DNA of 64,000 bases from Halotia branconii CENA392 (GCF_029953635.1 NZ_CP124543.1:2087455-2151454), one strand, 5' to 3'; counted from the first letter of the stretch, positions 37,504 to 47,229 are shown. The notes: generated from the letters alone by a model not told the origin. Numbers and translations: made by a program.

Positions 37504-37657
37504 CTAGTTTTGCGTGTAAAGTTCCTTTTGTATAAACGTGGACATGAGTAAAAAATAACCTACCGCAAAATGTGCCGCTTCTGTTGAGTCGAGAATGCGT
37601 TTAATTTGGTCTACTAATTTTTTTGTTACGGTTGTCTATAATATTGTGGGTAGGCAT
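37504..37657 (-). pseudogene. Frameshifted 5-prime end of a helicase-like gene
   Basis: ATG at 37657, 3 bp after the vapC stop, begins MPTHNIIDNRN. The frame then breaks at a run of seven A, and the next frame continues KKLVDQIKRILDSTEAAHFA then VGYFLL before drifting and stopping at TAG 37506-37504. The combined pattern (DNR..KLVDxIxRIL..T..AxFAVGYFxL) matches the N-terminal phospholipase-D-like region of cyanobacterial SNF2/DEAD helicases that sit beside type IIG restriction enzymes. Only about 45 codons survive. The family call is from memory of the pattern. Confidence 0.5.
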
Positions 37658-37660
37658 TGT

Positions 37661-38104
37661 TCAAGATGCTAAAACTTCACTGAGGATAACAACAGGTAAA
37701 CCCGGAGCATTACGAAAGCCTTTATCGTTGGTGATAAATTGGTTGCAAGTAACAGATAAAGCTGTAGCAGCATGAATAGCATCGGGTGTTTTGAGGTTAC
37801 TTGTAGCCCGAAGATTAGCAGCTTGTCGCAGTATTGATTGACTAATAGTAATTAACTGCACTTGAGATGATAATAATAGTTCCTCATAGTCTGCTACTAA
37901 AAAATTGTTACCATTACGCAATGGAACAATTAAAACCTCCATTAATATTAGTTCGCTGCTAATGATTTGAATTTCCCCTGCGTAAAACTTAGACCATAGT
38001 GGTTGCAGCAAAGAATAATAGTCTGGATTACCTTCAATAGTATAAATAACCACCGAAGTATCTATATAAATAGAGCCACTTGTTGCAAGTACTAGCTTTC
38101 CCAT
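37661..38104 (-). CDS. PIN-domain toxin, VapC type
   Basis: This 147-residue PIN ribonuclease has the acidic residues spread as expected: D in YIDTSVVIYTIEG (first strand), E in SSELILMEVL, D in LKTPDAIHAATAL and D in QFITNDKGFRN. VapC toxins cut tRNA or rRNA when freed from their antitoxin. Here it overlaps its antitoxin by 13 bp. It appears intact although genes on both sides of the pair are decayed (restriction-modification upstream, helicase downstream). Expected location is the cytosol. Confidence 0.88.
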   Translation of the reverse strand: MGKLVLATSGSIYIDTSVVIYTIEGNPDYYSLLQPLWSKFYAGEIQIISSELILMEVLIVPLRNGNNFLVADYEELLLSSQVQLITISQSILRQAANLRATSNLKTPDAIHAATALSVTCNQFITNDKGFRNAPGLPVVILSEVLAS

Positions 38105-38331
38105 GATAAGCGTTCTTCTTGTAGTTGTCTGTCTATATCCTCAGCAGTTCGAGAAGGGTGTCTCCTACGGCTTTCTTCTATAATGTTCAGTACAGAACGA
38201 CGCTTTGGTTCAGCTTTTTCTGGTAAAATCACAAATACATCAACGCTATCGCCAATTTCAGCTTCGGGGATTTCAATTTCTATTTTGTTTCCTGGTAAAA
38301 CTTTGGTTGTGATACGTAAAGCTGATTGCAT
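38092..38331 (-). CDS. Antitoxin partner of the PIN toxin
   Basis: This 79-residue protein starts MQSALRITTKVLPGNKIEIE, then IPEAEIGDSVDVFVILPEK, a beta-rich part like an AbrB/MazE swapped-hairpin DNA-binding domain. A basic linker and a charged helix follow (EESRRRHPSRTAEDIDRQLQ) that would wrap the toxin. It ends inside the vapC start. It probably represses its own operon through a site in the upstream 56 bp, which also separate it from the restriction-gene remnant. Confidence 0.8.
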   Translation of the reverse strand: MQSALRITTKVLPGNKIEIEIPEAEIGDSVDVFVILPEKAEPKRRSVLNIIEESRRRHPSRTAEDIDRQLQEERLSWES

Positions 38332-38387
38332 GGCTTTTCCCTCAAAATTTCTTAATACTGTAGGCGAGATTGTTATTTTCTATTGTC

Positions 38388-38831
38388 CTACAGTCCATAG
38401 AGGTCGGCGACTCGCTCATTTATTTCTTTCTCCCATGCTTCACACTCTAGACCTTTTGCATTGAGGCATTTTTGGACTAGTTTAGATATTACTTGGCGAT
38501 CAGTAGTTGAAGCGTTGGGACTTTCTACTTTCTTAAAAGTTTTATGATACTCTCTGAAAAATTGCTGAGTGACATCTTCAAGATCAAACGCTTCATCATG
38601 ACGTGTTTGAATATCTAACGGTGATGCATCTGGAATGCTTTCTCAATCCAACAGACTGATTCTTTCTGTTGCGGTGCGTAATTGTTCCCCTTCTCCAACG
38701 GTAATGCGGCGGAATAATCTTCGTTTTTGAGGTGAACTGTCATACTTAACATTCAGAAAGTGCCAGCACGATTGTGACTTATTGGAAAATACAAATAAAG
38801 CGTATGAATGTTCTTGTAAAAGATAAAGAAA
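38388..38831 (-). pseudogene. Remnant of a type IIG (Eco57I-like) restriction-modification enzyme
   Basis: One minus-strand frame, broken only by TGA at 38645-38643, reads ALFVFSNKSQSCWHFLNVKY, then KRRLFRRITVGEGEQLRTAT and ERISLLD. After the stop it gives SPLDIQTRHDEAFDLEDVTQ, then QFFREYHKTFKK, ending WEKEINERVADLYGL at TAG 38390-38388. The FxFSN...WHxLNVKYD...RRITVG...LRTATERISLLD series is the N-terminal region of fused methyltransferase-nucleases. The WExEIxERVAxLYGL tail resembles their extreme C terminus. The several hundred residues between, including the NPPY methylase core, are missing. It is dead by internal deletion plus nonsense. Confidence 0.65.
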
Positions 38832-38833
38832 TT

Positions 38834-39658
38834 ATGTTAATCGAAAAATTAAACCAATTACAAGCTTTATTTGCAGAAATGGAGCAGGCCTTAATTGCTT
38901 ACTCTGGGGGCGTTGATAGTACTTTGGTAGCTAAGATTGCTTACGATGTGCTAGGCGATCGCGCTTTGGCAATCACAGCGATTTCTCCTTCGTTGTTACC
39001 TGAAGAGCTGGAAGATGCCAAAATTCAAGCTGCAACTATTGGCATTTCTCATCAAATCGTTCAAACTCACGAGATGGAAAATCCCAATTACACTTCTAAC
39101 CCTGTCAATCGCTGTTACTTTTGCAAAAGTGAATTACACGATACTCTCAAACCTTTAGCTTTAGAGTTGGGTTATCCTTATGTGGTAGATGGGGTGAACG
39201 CCGACGACTTACACGATTATCGCCCAGGAATCCAAGCAGCTAAAGAAAGAGGTGCGCGATCGCCTTTAGCAGAAGTTGGTGTCACTAAAGCTGAAGTCCG
39301 TCAACTTTCACAACAATTAGGATTACCTTGGTGGGACAAACCCGCCCAACCTTGTCTGAGTTCCCGCTTTCCTTACGGTGAAGAAATTACTGTAGCCAAG
39401 TTGCAACGAGTAGGTAGAGCAGAGATTTACCTGCGAAAGCTGGGTTGGCAAAATTTACGTGTGCGTTCTGAAGGCGATACAGCACGTATTGAATTACCGC
39501 CAGAACAAATTCAAGATTTTGTATTAATGACTGATTTGCCAACAATAGTTTCGGCATTTCAAAAGTTAGGATTTATCTATGTAACTTTAGATTTAGAAGG
39601 TTATCGTAGCGGTAAATTAAATCAGGTTTTGCATCAACAAGCCTTGAGCGTTAAATAA
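38834..39658 (+). CDS. larE: ATP-dependent sacrificial sulfur transferase LarE
   Basis: LarE family enzymes (PP-loop) adenylate and thiolate pyridinium dicarboxylate in making the nickel-pincer cofactor; cyanobacterial members may do related sulfur transfer. The 274-residue protein has the PP-loop AYSGGVDSTLVAK at the N terminus, CYFCKSELHD with two cysteines, GVNADDLHDYRPG and CLSSRFPYGE. The frame is open from 38774, but the extra part lies over the restriction-gene remnant, so ATG at 38834 is preferred. The LarC and LarB partners are not adjacent. It overlaps the convergent DUF4864 gene by 8 bp. Confidence 0.9.
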   Translation: MLIEKLNQLQALFAEMEQALIAYSGGVDSTLVAKIAYDVLGDRALAITAISPSLLPEELEDAKIQAATIGISHQIVQTHEMENPNYTSNPVNRCYFCKSELHDTLKPLALELGYPYVVDGVNADDLHDYRPGIQAAKERGARSPLAEVGVTKAEVRQLSQQLGLPWWDKPAQPCLSSRFPYGEEITVAKLQRVGRAEIYLRKLGWQNLRVRSEGDTARIELPPEQIQDFVLMTDLPTIVSAFQKLGFIYVTLDLEGYRSGKLNQVLHQQALSVK

Positions 39659-40013
39659 TTTCAGCTTCCACAGAAACAAGAAAGCAGCCGTTAATCTTCC
39701 AAGTATCATCTGGCTGTTTTTCCATCAAATATAAAGCTCTCAGGGGAACACCATGAGGGCTAAGTAGCAATACTGACTGAGTAATATTGCCTTGGATAGT
39801 TGTAATCTTCTCAAAAAAGATAGAACGAGGACGATACACGGCTGGGTAGCTGATTCTGACCATCTGCATAAATTTTTCAGCAGTCAAAAATTGCTTCTGG
39901 ATTCCGGGACTGGCAAAGGCAAAAGCACCTTGAGCATCGTCTTTTTGAAAAGCTGCTAATTGGCGTTCAATTACAAAACGTATGGCGACGGAATCGCTAT
40001 CAGTAACTTTCAT
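39651..40013 (-). CDS. DUF4864 domain protein
   Basis: This 120-residue cytosolic protein has VIERQLAAFQKDDAQGAFAF, ASPGIQKQF, FMQMVRISYPAVYRPRS and a final beta sheet ALYLMEKQPDDTWKINGCFL. This is the DUF4864 pattern, an NTF2-like small domain of unknown role. It overlaps the larE end and is followed on the same strand by the SGNH hydrolase gene after only 19 bp, in the order DUF4864 downstream, SGNH upstream. The two could be one transcript. Confidence 0.8.
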   Translation of the reverse strand: MKVTDSDSVAIRFVIERQLAAFQKDDAQGAFAFASPGIQKQFLTAEKFMQMVRISYPAVYRPRSIFFEKITTIQGNITQSVLLLSPHGVPLRALYLMEKQPDDTWKINGCFLVSVEAEII

Positions 40014-40032
40014 AAATTTAAACTGCGATCGC

Positions 40033-41103
40033 TCAATTTTCTAGCTGTGTGAGCTTGATTTCTTCTTGCTGTAATGCCCATCGCCAAACGTCATATCCTT
40101 CTTGTGATAGATGCAACCCATCTGTAGTTAATTCTGGACGCAAGTTACCTTCAAAATCTGTAAACCAATTATAAATATTTAGATAATTAGCTCCTTCTTG
40201 CTTGGCAATCAAAGCTAATTGTATATTGATGCCACGAATGCGGCTATTAGGAATTTTTGTGAGGCGAGTAGGCAAAATTGATTGAACAATAATTTTAGTT
40301 TTTGGATGACTCTGCCGTAGACTGCGGATAATTCGGCGGTGATTACGCAAAATCGTGTCATCACTAGTACCTTTGCGTAAGTCGTTAATCCCAGCCATGA
40401 TGTAAATGACATCTGGTCGTGTTGCCGAAAATGCTCCTAATCTTTTTAAAATTCCTTCAGAAGTATCTCCAGATATGCCTTGATTTAGCCACAATTTCCC
40501 AGTAGGTAATTTTTGTCTGGGAAACCACAAACTCAAAGAGTCACCAACTAAAATACTGAGATGATTTTCACCTTGACCTTGGGTAATTGCTTTAGCTTCT
40601 AAAATTAATAAACTTTTCCAGTCTTCATAAGTGAGTTGACGTTGATTGACTGACTCCCATGATGATTGTACGCGATCGTCATCCATGCCTGTATAAATCT
40701 GTCCTGTTTTCAGAGCAGCCAATCTTTGGTAGTAAAGTTGATTGCCAGATGTCAGTGAGATGTAAGGCTGTTGGTAGCCACGGTTAAGTAATGGCTCTAT
40801 TGGCTGTGGTAATTCTTGGCTATCAAATTCTGGTAAGGAGGTATCGGAACTAGAGATATTTTTCTGAGCTGCTGCTGCTGGTTGTAAAGTATCTGGAGGT
40901 AGCAACATCTGCCCACTAAATTCTGCTAAGGAGATATCAAAGCTGGGAACATGTTTGTTATCTACTGTTGGTTGCGAATTATTTTGTAAATTTGATAGGA
41001 ATTTAGTACTTTCTGGGATGATAATCGACACCTGTGGAAGAGCCGATGTTGGTAATACTAATCCTGTTAACAAACTTGCTGCCAACAGATAAGGGTCCCT
41101 CAT
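40033..41103 (-). CDS. Secreted SGNH/GDSL-type hydrolase
   Basis: This 356-residue protein has an N-terminal hydrophobic segment (YLLAASLLTGLVLPTSALP) that should act as a signal peptide. A low-complexity region runs to about residue 150, followed by a complete SGNH hydrolase domain. Block I is LVGDSLSLW, block II NQGISGDT, block III MAGINDLRKG and block V TTDGLHLSQEGY. The four blocks give Ser, Gly, Asn and the Asp-His pair. It probably deacylates a cell-wall or extracellular polysaccharide outside the membrane. A convergent or operon partner is the DUF4864 gene. Confidence 0.88.
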   Translation of the reverse strand: MRDPYLLAASLLTGLVLPTSALPQVSIIIPESTKFLSNLQNNSQPTVDNKHVPSFDISLAEFSGQMLLPPDTLQPAAAAQKNISSSDTSLPEFDSQELPQPIEPLLNRGYQQPYISLTSGNQLYYQRLAALKTGQIYTGMDDDRVQSSWESVNQRQLTYEDWKSLLILEAKAITQGQGENHLSILVGDSLSLWFPRQKLPTGKLWLNQGISGDTSEGILKRLGAFSATRPDVIYIMAGINDLRKGTSDDTILRNHRRIIRSLRQSHPKTKIIVQSILPTRLTKIPNSRIRGINIQLALIAKQEGANYLNIYNWFTDFEGNLRPELTTDGLHLSQEGYDVWRWALQQEEIKLTQLEN

Positions 41104-41348
41104 CGCTTTGTTTATCCTCTACTTACTGCTTTTTCTTATGACAGTATCAATTACCTGTATTCGGGAAAATTTTACTACTGCTAAGTTATTATTTTTATTT
41201 AAACTGTATAGCTCTGTAAAGCGGGTTAACCAGATTATGTTTGACAATTTACAATTTCTTTAAAGCATATTTTGACCGATGATGTTGCTAGGATAATGAA
41301 AACCTGCAAGTCCGATCTAGATTAGCTTAAAATTTACTTAGTTGTTTT

Positions 41349-41651
41349 ATGACCAAAAACCCCAAAATGTCTGAAGAGTTTTCTGCTGAAATTAGCTCCC
41401 GCATCTGCAAACACATGAACGAAGATCATGCTGATGCGGTGGTTCTTTATGCTCAAGCTTTTGGCGGTGTCACAAATGCTACAACATCACAGATGCGTTC
41501 AATTGATGCTCAGGGAATGGATTTAACAGCACAAGTAAATGGAGAAGTTGTTCCAGTTCGCATTCAGTTTGATCATGTTTTGGCAGATGCAGAAGATGCT
41601 CACCAAACTTTAATTGCAATGGTGAAACAGGCACGGATTAAGGCAAAGTAG
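41349..41651 (+). CDS. DUF2470 domain protein
   Basis: This 100-residue protein has ISSRICKHMNEDHADAVVLYAQAFGG, the signature of DUF2470. The same domain is fused to HugZ haem-utilisation and pyridoxamine-phosphate-oxidase-like proteins, and the His pair (KHMNEDHAD) contacts haem there. The stand-alone cyanobacterial form may bind haem or related tetrapyrroles. The N-terminal ATG at 41349 and an internal ATG (MSEEFSAE) 7 codons later are both possible. It converges on the Tab2 gene. Confidence 0.82.
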   Translation: MTKNPKMSEEFSAEISSRICKHMNEDHADAVVLYAQAFGGVTNATTSQMRSIDAQGMDLTAQVNGEVVPVRIQFDHVLADAEDAHQTLIAMVKQARIKAK

Positions 41652-41658
41652 AAATCAC

Positions 41659-42450
41659 TTAATCTTCTGCCCGTAATAACCAAAAACCACTGTAAGTCAT
41701 ACCAGAATCATCAGGTTGCACCAACAAAAAATGCAAACCTTGGCTTTGCTGTTTTCGCTGTTCATAAACTTTAGCAGCAGCAGTCACCTCTAAATCTTCA
41801 AAAGTCGCTACAATCCATCTATCTACTAAACCAGCTTCTAAAATTAAGCCGTCAGGCGCACCAGCTATGTAGTTTATAGCTACGGGGCGCACTGAGGCTA
41901 ACCATTGGGCTAGGCGCATTGATTGCCGTCCACCATAAATTACTATGCCTGGGACTGGTAATGTTGATGCTAAACCGAGATTAATGGGTTGCAGAAATTC
42001 TGGCATGGATAAAATGGGAATAGGGCGTTCTGCAAAGATATCTACTAGTTCACCCGCTTTGAGTGTAGCAAAGCGCCATTTTTCTCCCCACAGCTTTTCT
42101 GGTAATGGTATTGGCGGTGGCTTATCCAGCGCTAAAGGATATTGTTTTTCTTGCAACCACTGCTTCAATGCCAAAGTGCGACGGGTAGGTTCGACATTAA
42201 TACCTAAATTTTGTCCTGCGGTTTGAATTAAACTCAAAGATTGCGGACGAAACACTTGAATTACATCTGGTAAATTTTCACCCGCTGCTTGCTGAAGTTG
42301 AGTAGTAACCCAATCTGAGTTCGCTGCTGACTGAGGACAAGTGGCTGCATACTCAAAGCTACGAGTCGGATCACAAATCGACAACTCCCATAAAACTTGT
42401 TCAGAATCCTGTACCGGACTGCGATAAAAATCAGCTTGCCATATATGCAT
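41659..42450 (-). CDS. Tab2/Atab2 family RNA-binding protein
   Basis: This 263-residue protein begins MHIWQADFYRSPVQDSEQVL, then WELSICDP, and ends FLLVQPDDSGMTYSGFWLLR. Both are conserved in Tab2 (DUF1092), which in algae and plants binds psaB mRNA and drives translation of photosystem I reaction-centre proteins. Cyanobacterial homologues are conserved but less well defined. It has no transit or signal peptide. The WxxDFYRxP start and the GFWLLR end make the family clear. Its role in photosystem I synthesis is inferred from the chloroplast proteins. Confidence 0.88.
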   Translation of the reverse strand: MHIWQADFYRSPVQDSEQVLWELSICDPTRSFEYAATCPQSAANSDWVTTQLQQAAGENLPDVIQVFRPQSLSLIQTAGQNLGINVEPTRRTLALKQWLQEKQYPLALDKPPPIPLPEKLWGEKWRFATLKAGELVDIFAERPIPILSMPEFLQPINLGLASTLPVPGIVIYGGRQSMRLAQWLASVRPVAINYIAGAPDGLILEAGLVDRWIVATFEDLEVTAAAKVYEQRKQQSQGLHFLLVQPDDSGMTYSGFWLLRAED

Positions 42451-42870
42451 ATAAATGAGAAATTACTGATAAGCTAAATTTAGCATTGCTCAATCAAAGT
42501 ACGAATTGTGCGATCGCCTTAAGTTTGCGATCACGCAGCATCCGCAGAATATTTTCACCATACTTAAGATATAAATCCATTGAATTTTGATCGCAATGCT
42601 GCATAAACAGTTTAATTTTATTTGGTAAATTGAATAGATATAATGGTTGCAATGTCTTTTGTCAAAGTGACTGCATCATTAAACTCTTTATTTAATGGTT
42701 CTTCTTGTTTTTGCCTTGTCAAAGATTATCTCTGGTTTTTAACACTTGAGATATGTTTTTATATCAAATTTAGTTGATTTTACTTTACATTATTTATTAT
42801 CTTGTTATACCAATTCTTGTTAACTTGCACTTAACAATGAAATCCTCAACTGATATCTTTGTTGGTCTAA
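42451..42870. other. AT-rich spacer upstream of the Tab2 gene
   Basis: About 420 bp hold the Tab2 promoter region and the 3-prime side of the small membrane-protein gene. A HIP1-like GCGATCGCC lies near 42511. I see no repeat family, RNA gene or credible short ORF. Confidence 0.45.
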
Positions 42871-42873
42871 AAC

Positions 42874-43056
42874 TTATTTGAGTTTTTGAGATCTAGACAA
42901 AAAGTTATGTATCATTACCAAAATCATCAAAAGATGACTTGCACAAATAGCGACGCTAAAGGTGATGAATACAGGTAAATTCAACCTTTTAATTAAAATT
43001 ACTGTTCCAAAACTAAAAATTATACTAGCTATAAAAGCTAATAAATTTTTACTCAC
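42874..43056 (-). CDS. Small two-helix membrane protein
   Basis: This 60-residue protein starts with GTG at 43056 and has a strong AGGAG 6 bp upstream (43067-43063), which makes it a likely real gene despite its size. Two hydrophobic helices (LLAFIASIIFSFGTVILI and VFITFSVAICASHLLMILVMI) are joined by KRLNLPV, and the tail SRSQKLK is basic. I recognise no family. It lies upstream of nothing on its own strand and is separated from the hydrolase at 43183 by 126 bp. Confidence 0.6.
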   Translation of the reverse strand: MSKNLLAFIASIIFSFGTVILIKRLNLPVFITFSVAICASHLLMILVMIHNFLSRSQKLK

Positions 43057-43182
43057 AATATTCTCCTAGTTATTAAGTTATTCAGACTTAATTACTAATA
43101 AGGTATTGCTTTGGATAAATACAGTAAACAAGGTAACTGATCAAGCTATTGATGAAGTTTATTTAGATTAGTTTAATCTTCA

Positions 43183-44043
43183 CTAAATTTTACCTAAAGC
43201 GATCGCATGGTGACGGATGTGATCTGCAATAAAACTAGCAATAAAATAATAACTGTGGTCATAACCCTCTTGGTAACGTAAAGTAAGGGGCTGTTTGACA
43301 GCCCTACAAGCCTCCTCAAACACCTCTGGCAGTAATTGTTCAACTAAAAATTTATCAGCAGTCCCTTGGTCAATCAAAATCGGGCTATGATATTGGGTCT
43401 GTTTAATTAATTCACTAGCATCATAACCACGCCAAGTTTCTTGATTAGTTCCTAAATAAAGACTAAAAGCCTTTTGACCCCAAGGACAACTTATAGGTGC
43501 AGCGATAGGTGCAAAGGCAGATACCGATTTGTATAGGTGCGGGTTTTTCAAAGCACAAACTAACGCCCCATGTCCGCCCATTGAATGACCGAAAATGCCT
43601 TGTTTGTCTGATTGTACGGGGAAATTAGCAGCAATTAAAGCAGGTAATTCTTGAACGACATAACTATACATTTGGTAGTGCGATCGCCACGGTTTCTCTG
43701 TAGCATCAACATAGAAACCTGCACCTGTACCAAAATCCCCTTCATCATCCTCACCTGCAATCCCGGTATTACGAGGGCTAGTATCTGGCACAACTAGCAT
43801 TAAACCATATTCAGCTGCGTAGCGTTGCGCCCCTGCCTTTGCCATAAAATTTTCTTCAGTACAAGTCAAACCAGAAAGAAAATAAAGAACTGGTATTGAT
43901 TGTTGAGTAGCTTGTGGTGGTTGATAAACGGCAAAGCGCATATCACCATTACAAGTAGAAGAAAGATGAGAGTAAAAGCCAAGTTTGCCGCCAAAACTTT
44001 GATATTCTGAAATCAGTTGGAGATTATTCATTTTTCCAGACAT
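43183..44043 (-). CDS. fghA: S-formylglutathione hydrolase
   Basis: This cytosolic esterase releases formate from S-formylglutathione in glutathione-dependent formaldehyde detoxification. The 286-residue esterase-D family protein has [34 protein letters not shown], the nucleophile motif [10 protein letters not shown] (Ser near residue 155), DQGTADKFL for the acid, and DHSYYFI for the histidine. All three catalytic residues are present. The alcohol dehydrogenase partner is not adjacent. The start is ATG 44043 or the ATG four codons later. Confidence 0.93.
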   Translation of the reverse strand: MSGKMNNLQLISEYQSFGGKLGFYSHLSSTCNGDMRFAVYQPPQATQQSIPVLYFLSGLTCTEENFMAKAGAQRYAAEYGLMLVVPDTSPRNTGIAGEDDEGDFGTGAGFYVDATEKPWRSHYQMYSYVVQELPALIAANFPVQSDKQGIFGHSMGGHGALVCALKNPHLYKSVSAFAPIAAPISCPWGQKAFSLYLGTNQETWRGYDASELIKQTQYHSPILIDQGTADKFLVEQLLPEVFEEACRAVKQPLTLRYQEGYDHSYYFIASFIADHIRHHAIALGKI

Positions 44044-44112
44044 TCCCCCATTGGCTAGGATGCGATCGCATTTTAAGTATTTTCTGCTTATCTTAATTAC
44101 GAATTAATATAA

Positions 44113-47100
44113 CTACTTTAGGGGAATTTCGATCCAAAACTCACAGCCGTTGCCCGGTTCAGAAACACACTTAATTTGACCACCGTGTTTTTCTACAATA
44201 ATTTGGTAGCTAATAGATAGCCCCAAACCAGTGCCTTGTCCAGGTTTTTTGGTTGTAAAAAAAGGTTCAAAAATACGCGATCGCAGATTTTCTGGAATCC
44301 CACAACCATTATCAGCAATACAAATCAAAATAGCTTTTTTTTCTATAACTTCTGTACAAATACAAATTTTAGGATTATCTACAACTTTTCCAGCAATTAA
44401 TGAATATTCTATTGCATCAATAGCATTGTTCAGAATATTCATAAACACTTGATTGATTTGAGCTGCGTAACAGCTAATTAAAGGCAATTCTCCATATTCT
44501 TTAATTACCTCAATAGCAGGATAATTAGTCTGCGGTTGCAGTCGATGTTGTAAAATTAGCAGCGTACTATCAATACCTTCATGAATGTCAACAGGCTTTA
44601 TTCCTGATTCGTCAAGTCGAGAAAAAGTACGTAACGATAACACTAATTCTTTGATGCGTTCTGCTCCCATCCCCATTGAAGTAAGAATTTTAGGTAAGTC
44701 TTCAGCAATAAAGTCTAAATCTAGTTCTGCTGCTTGTTTTTTAATTTCTGCTTTGGGCTGGGGATAGTTTTTTTGGTAAAGACGCAATAATTTAAATAAG
44801 TTTTCACTGTGTTCATTAACATAAGTGATGTTGCCGTAAATGAAACTAATTGGATTATTAATTTCATGGGCGATTCCAGCAACTAACTGTCCTAAGCCAG
44901 CCATTTTTTCACTTTGAATCAATTGACTCTGAGTTTGTTGTAATTCTTTGAAAGTCTGGGTAATTTCTTCTTTTTGACGCTGAGTTTGTTCGAGTAATTC
45001 TGCTTGTTGAACTCCCACTCCTAGTTGAGTTCCAATCTGCACCAGCAAATCTATCTCATCTTCTTGCCAATCACGGGGTTCAGTATTTTGATACGCTGCT
45101 AGTAATCCCCAAAGTTTCTCACCTGGAAAAATTGGCACAATCATATATGCTCTAGCTATTATTGGCTCAAGCAGGGCAAAATGACTCACAGAAGAATTGG
45201 TTTTGTAAATATCGTTAATCACAAGAGTTTGACCGTTAGCAAAGTCTCTTCCTTGGGTTTTTTGCAAATAATCATCAGCGATCGCAGGTATAATATCCTT
45301 TACGGATGCCCAATTTGGAGCGAATGACTCAGCCACAAATTCACCACTCCAATCAGGCCGAAAGCGATAAATCGTGACTCGGTCAACTTCTAATAATCGT
45401 TGGACTTCTTTTGTACTAGTAGCAAAGATAGTTTTCAAATCAAGAGACTGACGAATTTTTTCTATCGTTGCAGCTAAGGTTTTCTCTCTTTGTGTGGCTT
45501 TGCGTTCTCGTTCAGCGGCTTTAGCTAGTTGTTCAGCTTGCATCTGCATCTGTTTTAAAGATTCAGCTTGCTGTAATGCTATCCCTAGTTGTACGCCCAC
45601 TTGCGCTAACAAATTAATTTCTTCATCTTGCCAATAACGAGGCTGAGAATTTTGATAAGCTACTAATAATCCCCATAATTTCTCACCCTGGCAAATCGGT
45701 ACAAACATTTCATGACGCGCGTACTTACCTGCTGACGTTTTTTTCACAAAAAAGTGTTCTGTCTCAGATTGCGGCTTAACTAATGGCATCCAACCATCAA
45801 TCATCGAATCGGCGACAAATTCGCCACTCCAGTCAGGGTAAAAACGATAAATAGCTACTCGTTCTACTTTTAGTAGTTGCAAAACTTCTTGAGTAGTAGC
45901 TTTAAAAATAGTATCGATGTCAAGAGACTGACGAATCTTCTCTACAGTTTTGGCTAGCGCCCTTTGTCGTTCTGCTGCTTTGCCAATCTCTGCGGCTTGG
46001 CTTTGCACTTGTTGTAAAAATTCTGCTTGCTGCAAAGCTACACCTAGTTGAGTGCTAACTTGGGTAAGCAAGTAAATCTCATCTTCTTGCCAATCACGGG
46101 TTCCAGTATTTTGGTAAACTGCTAGCAGTCCCCAAAGCTTTTGACCGTGATAAATGGCAATAATCATATAAGCTCTGGCTTGATAACTTTCTAGGACTTG
46201 AATGTAACAGTCACTAAAGCCAGCATTGTAGATATCATTACAAATCCGGTATACTTCACCTCTAACAAAGCGACCACCACCAGTGTCTTGTAAGTAAGTA
46301 TCCATCACTGGAGTTTGAGTCAAATCTTTAACGCTGCATTCGCTAATATTTTCACTTAATTGCGATCGCTGCAATTGCTCATGCATCACAGAGTTCCAAT
46401 CCTCTGTGACAGATTCAAATACAAATTCTCCACTCCAATCTGGATTGAAACGATAAATAGCGACGCGATCAACATTCAGTAGTTGTCTAAGTTCTGCGGT
46501 GCTAATGCGGAAAATGCTTTCTAAATCAAGGGACTGACGAAATTTTTCAATAGTTATAGCTATGGTTTTTTGCCATTCTGCTACTTTTTCTCTGGCTTTT
46601 GCTTGTGCTAGTTGTGCTGATTGGAGTTTTACTTGTTCTAGATAATCTGCTTGCTGCAAAGCAACGGCCAGATGTTCAGCGATAAATTGCACAAATTCAA
46701 TTTCCGATGCTTCCCATTCTCTAGGAGCATCACACTGATGAATACATAGCAATCCCCATAAATCTTTACCTTTCATTAGGGGAGCCGCTACATTAGCACG
46801 AACTTGGAATCTTTCTAAAATCTGAACATGGCAATTACTAACATCAGCTTGATATATATCAGCCATTGCTTTTATGCGACCTTGCTGATACAACCCAGCA
46901 AACTCCGTAGCAAAGCAATGATCCCGCAGTTTAGCCGCTAGGGCAGAATTCCATTCTACTCCCACATCCTCATAAATAAACTCTCCTTCCCATCCCAACT
47001 CAGGATAAAAACGAAATACACCAACTCGGTCAGTTTTCAAAAGTTGGCGTACTTCAGTGACTGTAATTTTGAAGATGCTATCTATATCTAGAGACTGACG

Positions 47101-47229
47101 GATTCGGGCAATTACTCCAGATAAGGCTTTTTGTTTCTCATCCTGATACTGGGTAAGTTTCATTTCTGACCGAGGTTGTTGTAGCTCTAAAGTTGGTTGT
47201 ATGGGTTGTGTAGTAGAAGAGTTTTCCAT
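44113..47229 (-). CDS. Four-GAF histidine kinase, probable cyanobacteriochrome
   Basis: This 1038-residue soluble sensor has four related GAF domains at about residues 45-200, 235-405, 435-555 and 595-745. A coiled coil, HisKA (phospho-His 788 in [13 protein letters not shown]) and HATPase (DNGCGIP near 975) follow. GAF1 carries DHCF at 103-106 and NCH at 132-134; the 28-residue step between Cys105 and Cys133 equals that remembered for the DXCF protein TePixJ. GAF2 has Cys341-Tyr342 in the same place, GAF4 has Ser682 instead, and GAF3 is shortened across this region. So one or two domains may bind bilin and sense light. There is no receiver or DNA-binding output, so a separate regulator is needed. 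Confidence 0.88.
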   Translation of the reverse strand: MENSSTTQPIQPTLELQQPRSEMKLTQYQDEKQKALSGVIARIRQSLDIDSIFKITVTEVRQLLKTDRVGVFRFYPELGWEGEFIYEDVGVEWNSALAAKLRDHCFATEFAGLYQQGRIKAMADIYQADVSNCHVQILERFQVRANVAAPLMKGKDLWGLLCIHQCDAPREWEASEIEFVQFIAEHLAVALQQADYLEQVKLQSAQLAQAKAREKVAEWQKTIAITIEKFRQSLDLESIFRISTAELRQLLNVDRVAIYRFNPDWSGEFVFESVTEDWNSVMHEQLQRSQLSENISECSVKDLTQTPVMDTYLQDTGGGRFVRGEVYRICNDIYNAGFSDCYIQVLESYQARAYMIIAIYHGQKLWGLLAVYQNTGTRDWQEDEIYLLTQVSTQLGVALQQAEFLQQVQSQAAEIGKAAERQRALAKTVEKIRQSLDIDTIFKATTQEVLQLLKVERVAIYRFYPDWSGEFVADSMIDGWMPLVKPQSETEHFFVKKTSAGKYARHEMFVPICQGEKLWGLLVAYQNSQPRYWQDEEINLLAQVGVQLGIALQQAESLKQMQMQAEQLAKAAERERKATQREKTLAATIEKIRQSLDLKTIFATSTKEVQRLLEVDRVTIYRFRPDWSGEFVAESFAPNWASVKDIIPAIADDYLQKTQGRDFANGQTLVINDIYKTNSSVSHFALLEPIIARAYMIVPIFPGEKLWGLLAAYQNTEPRDWQEDEIDLLVQIGTQLGVGVQQAELLEQTQRQKEEITQTFKELQQTQSQLIQSEKMAGLGQLVAGIAHEINNPISFIYGNITYVNEHSENLFKLLRLYQKNYPQPKAEIKKQAAELDLDFIAEDLPKILTSMGMGAERIKELVLSLRTFSRLDESGIKPVDIHEGIDSTLLILQHRLQPQTNYPAIEVIKEYGELPLISCYAAQINQVFMNILNNAIDAIEYSLIAGKVVDNPKICICTEVIEKKAILICIADNGCGIPENLRSRIFEPFFTTKKPGQGTGLGLSISYQIIVEKHGGQIKCVSEPGNGCEFWIEIPLK

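Larger units (their letters stand above)
37309..37660. other. Spacer with decayed gene fragments
   Basis: This region after the hybrid kinase contains two minus-strand remnants. One is a helicase-like start at 37504-37657. The other is a 41-codon frame between stops at 37337-37462 that reads as a membrane helix followed by MNRMRGAIPEPYEGEDLLF, perhaps the tail of a lost membrane protein. No intact gene is present. Confidence 0.5.
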
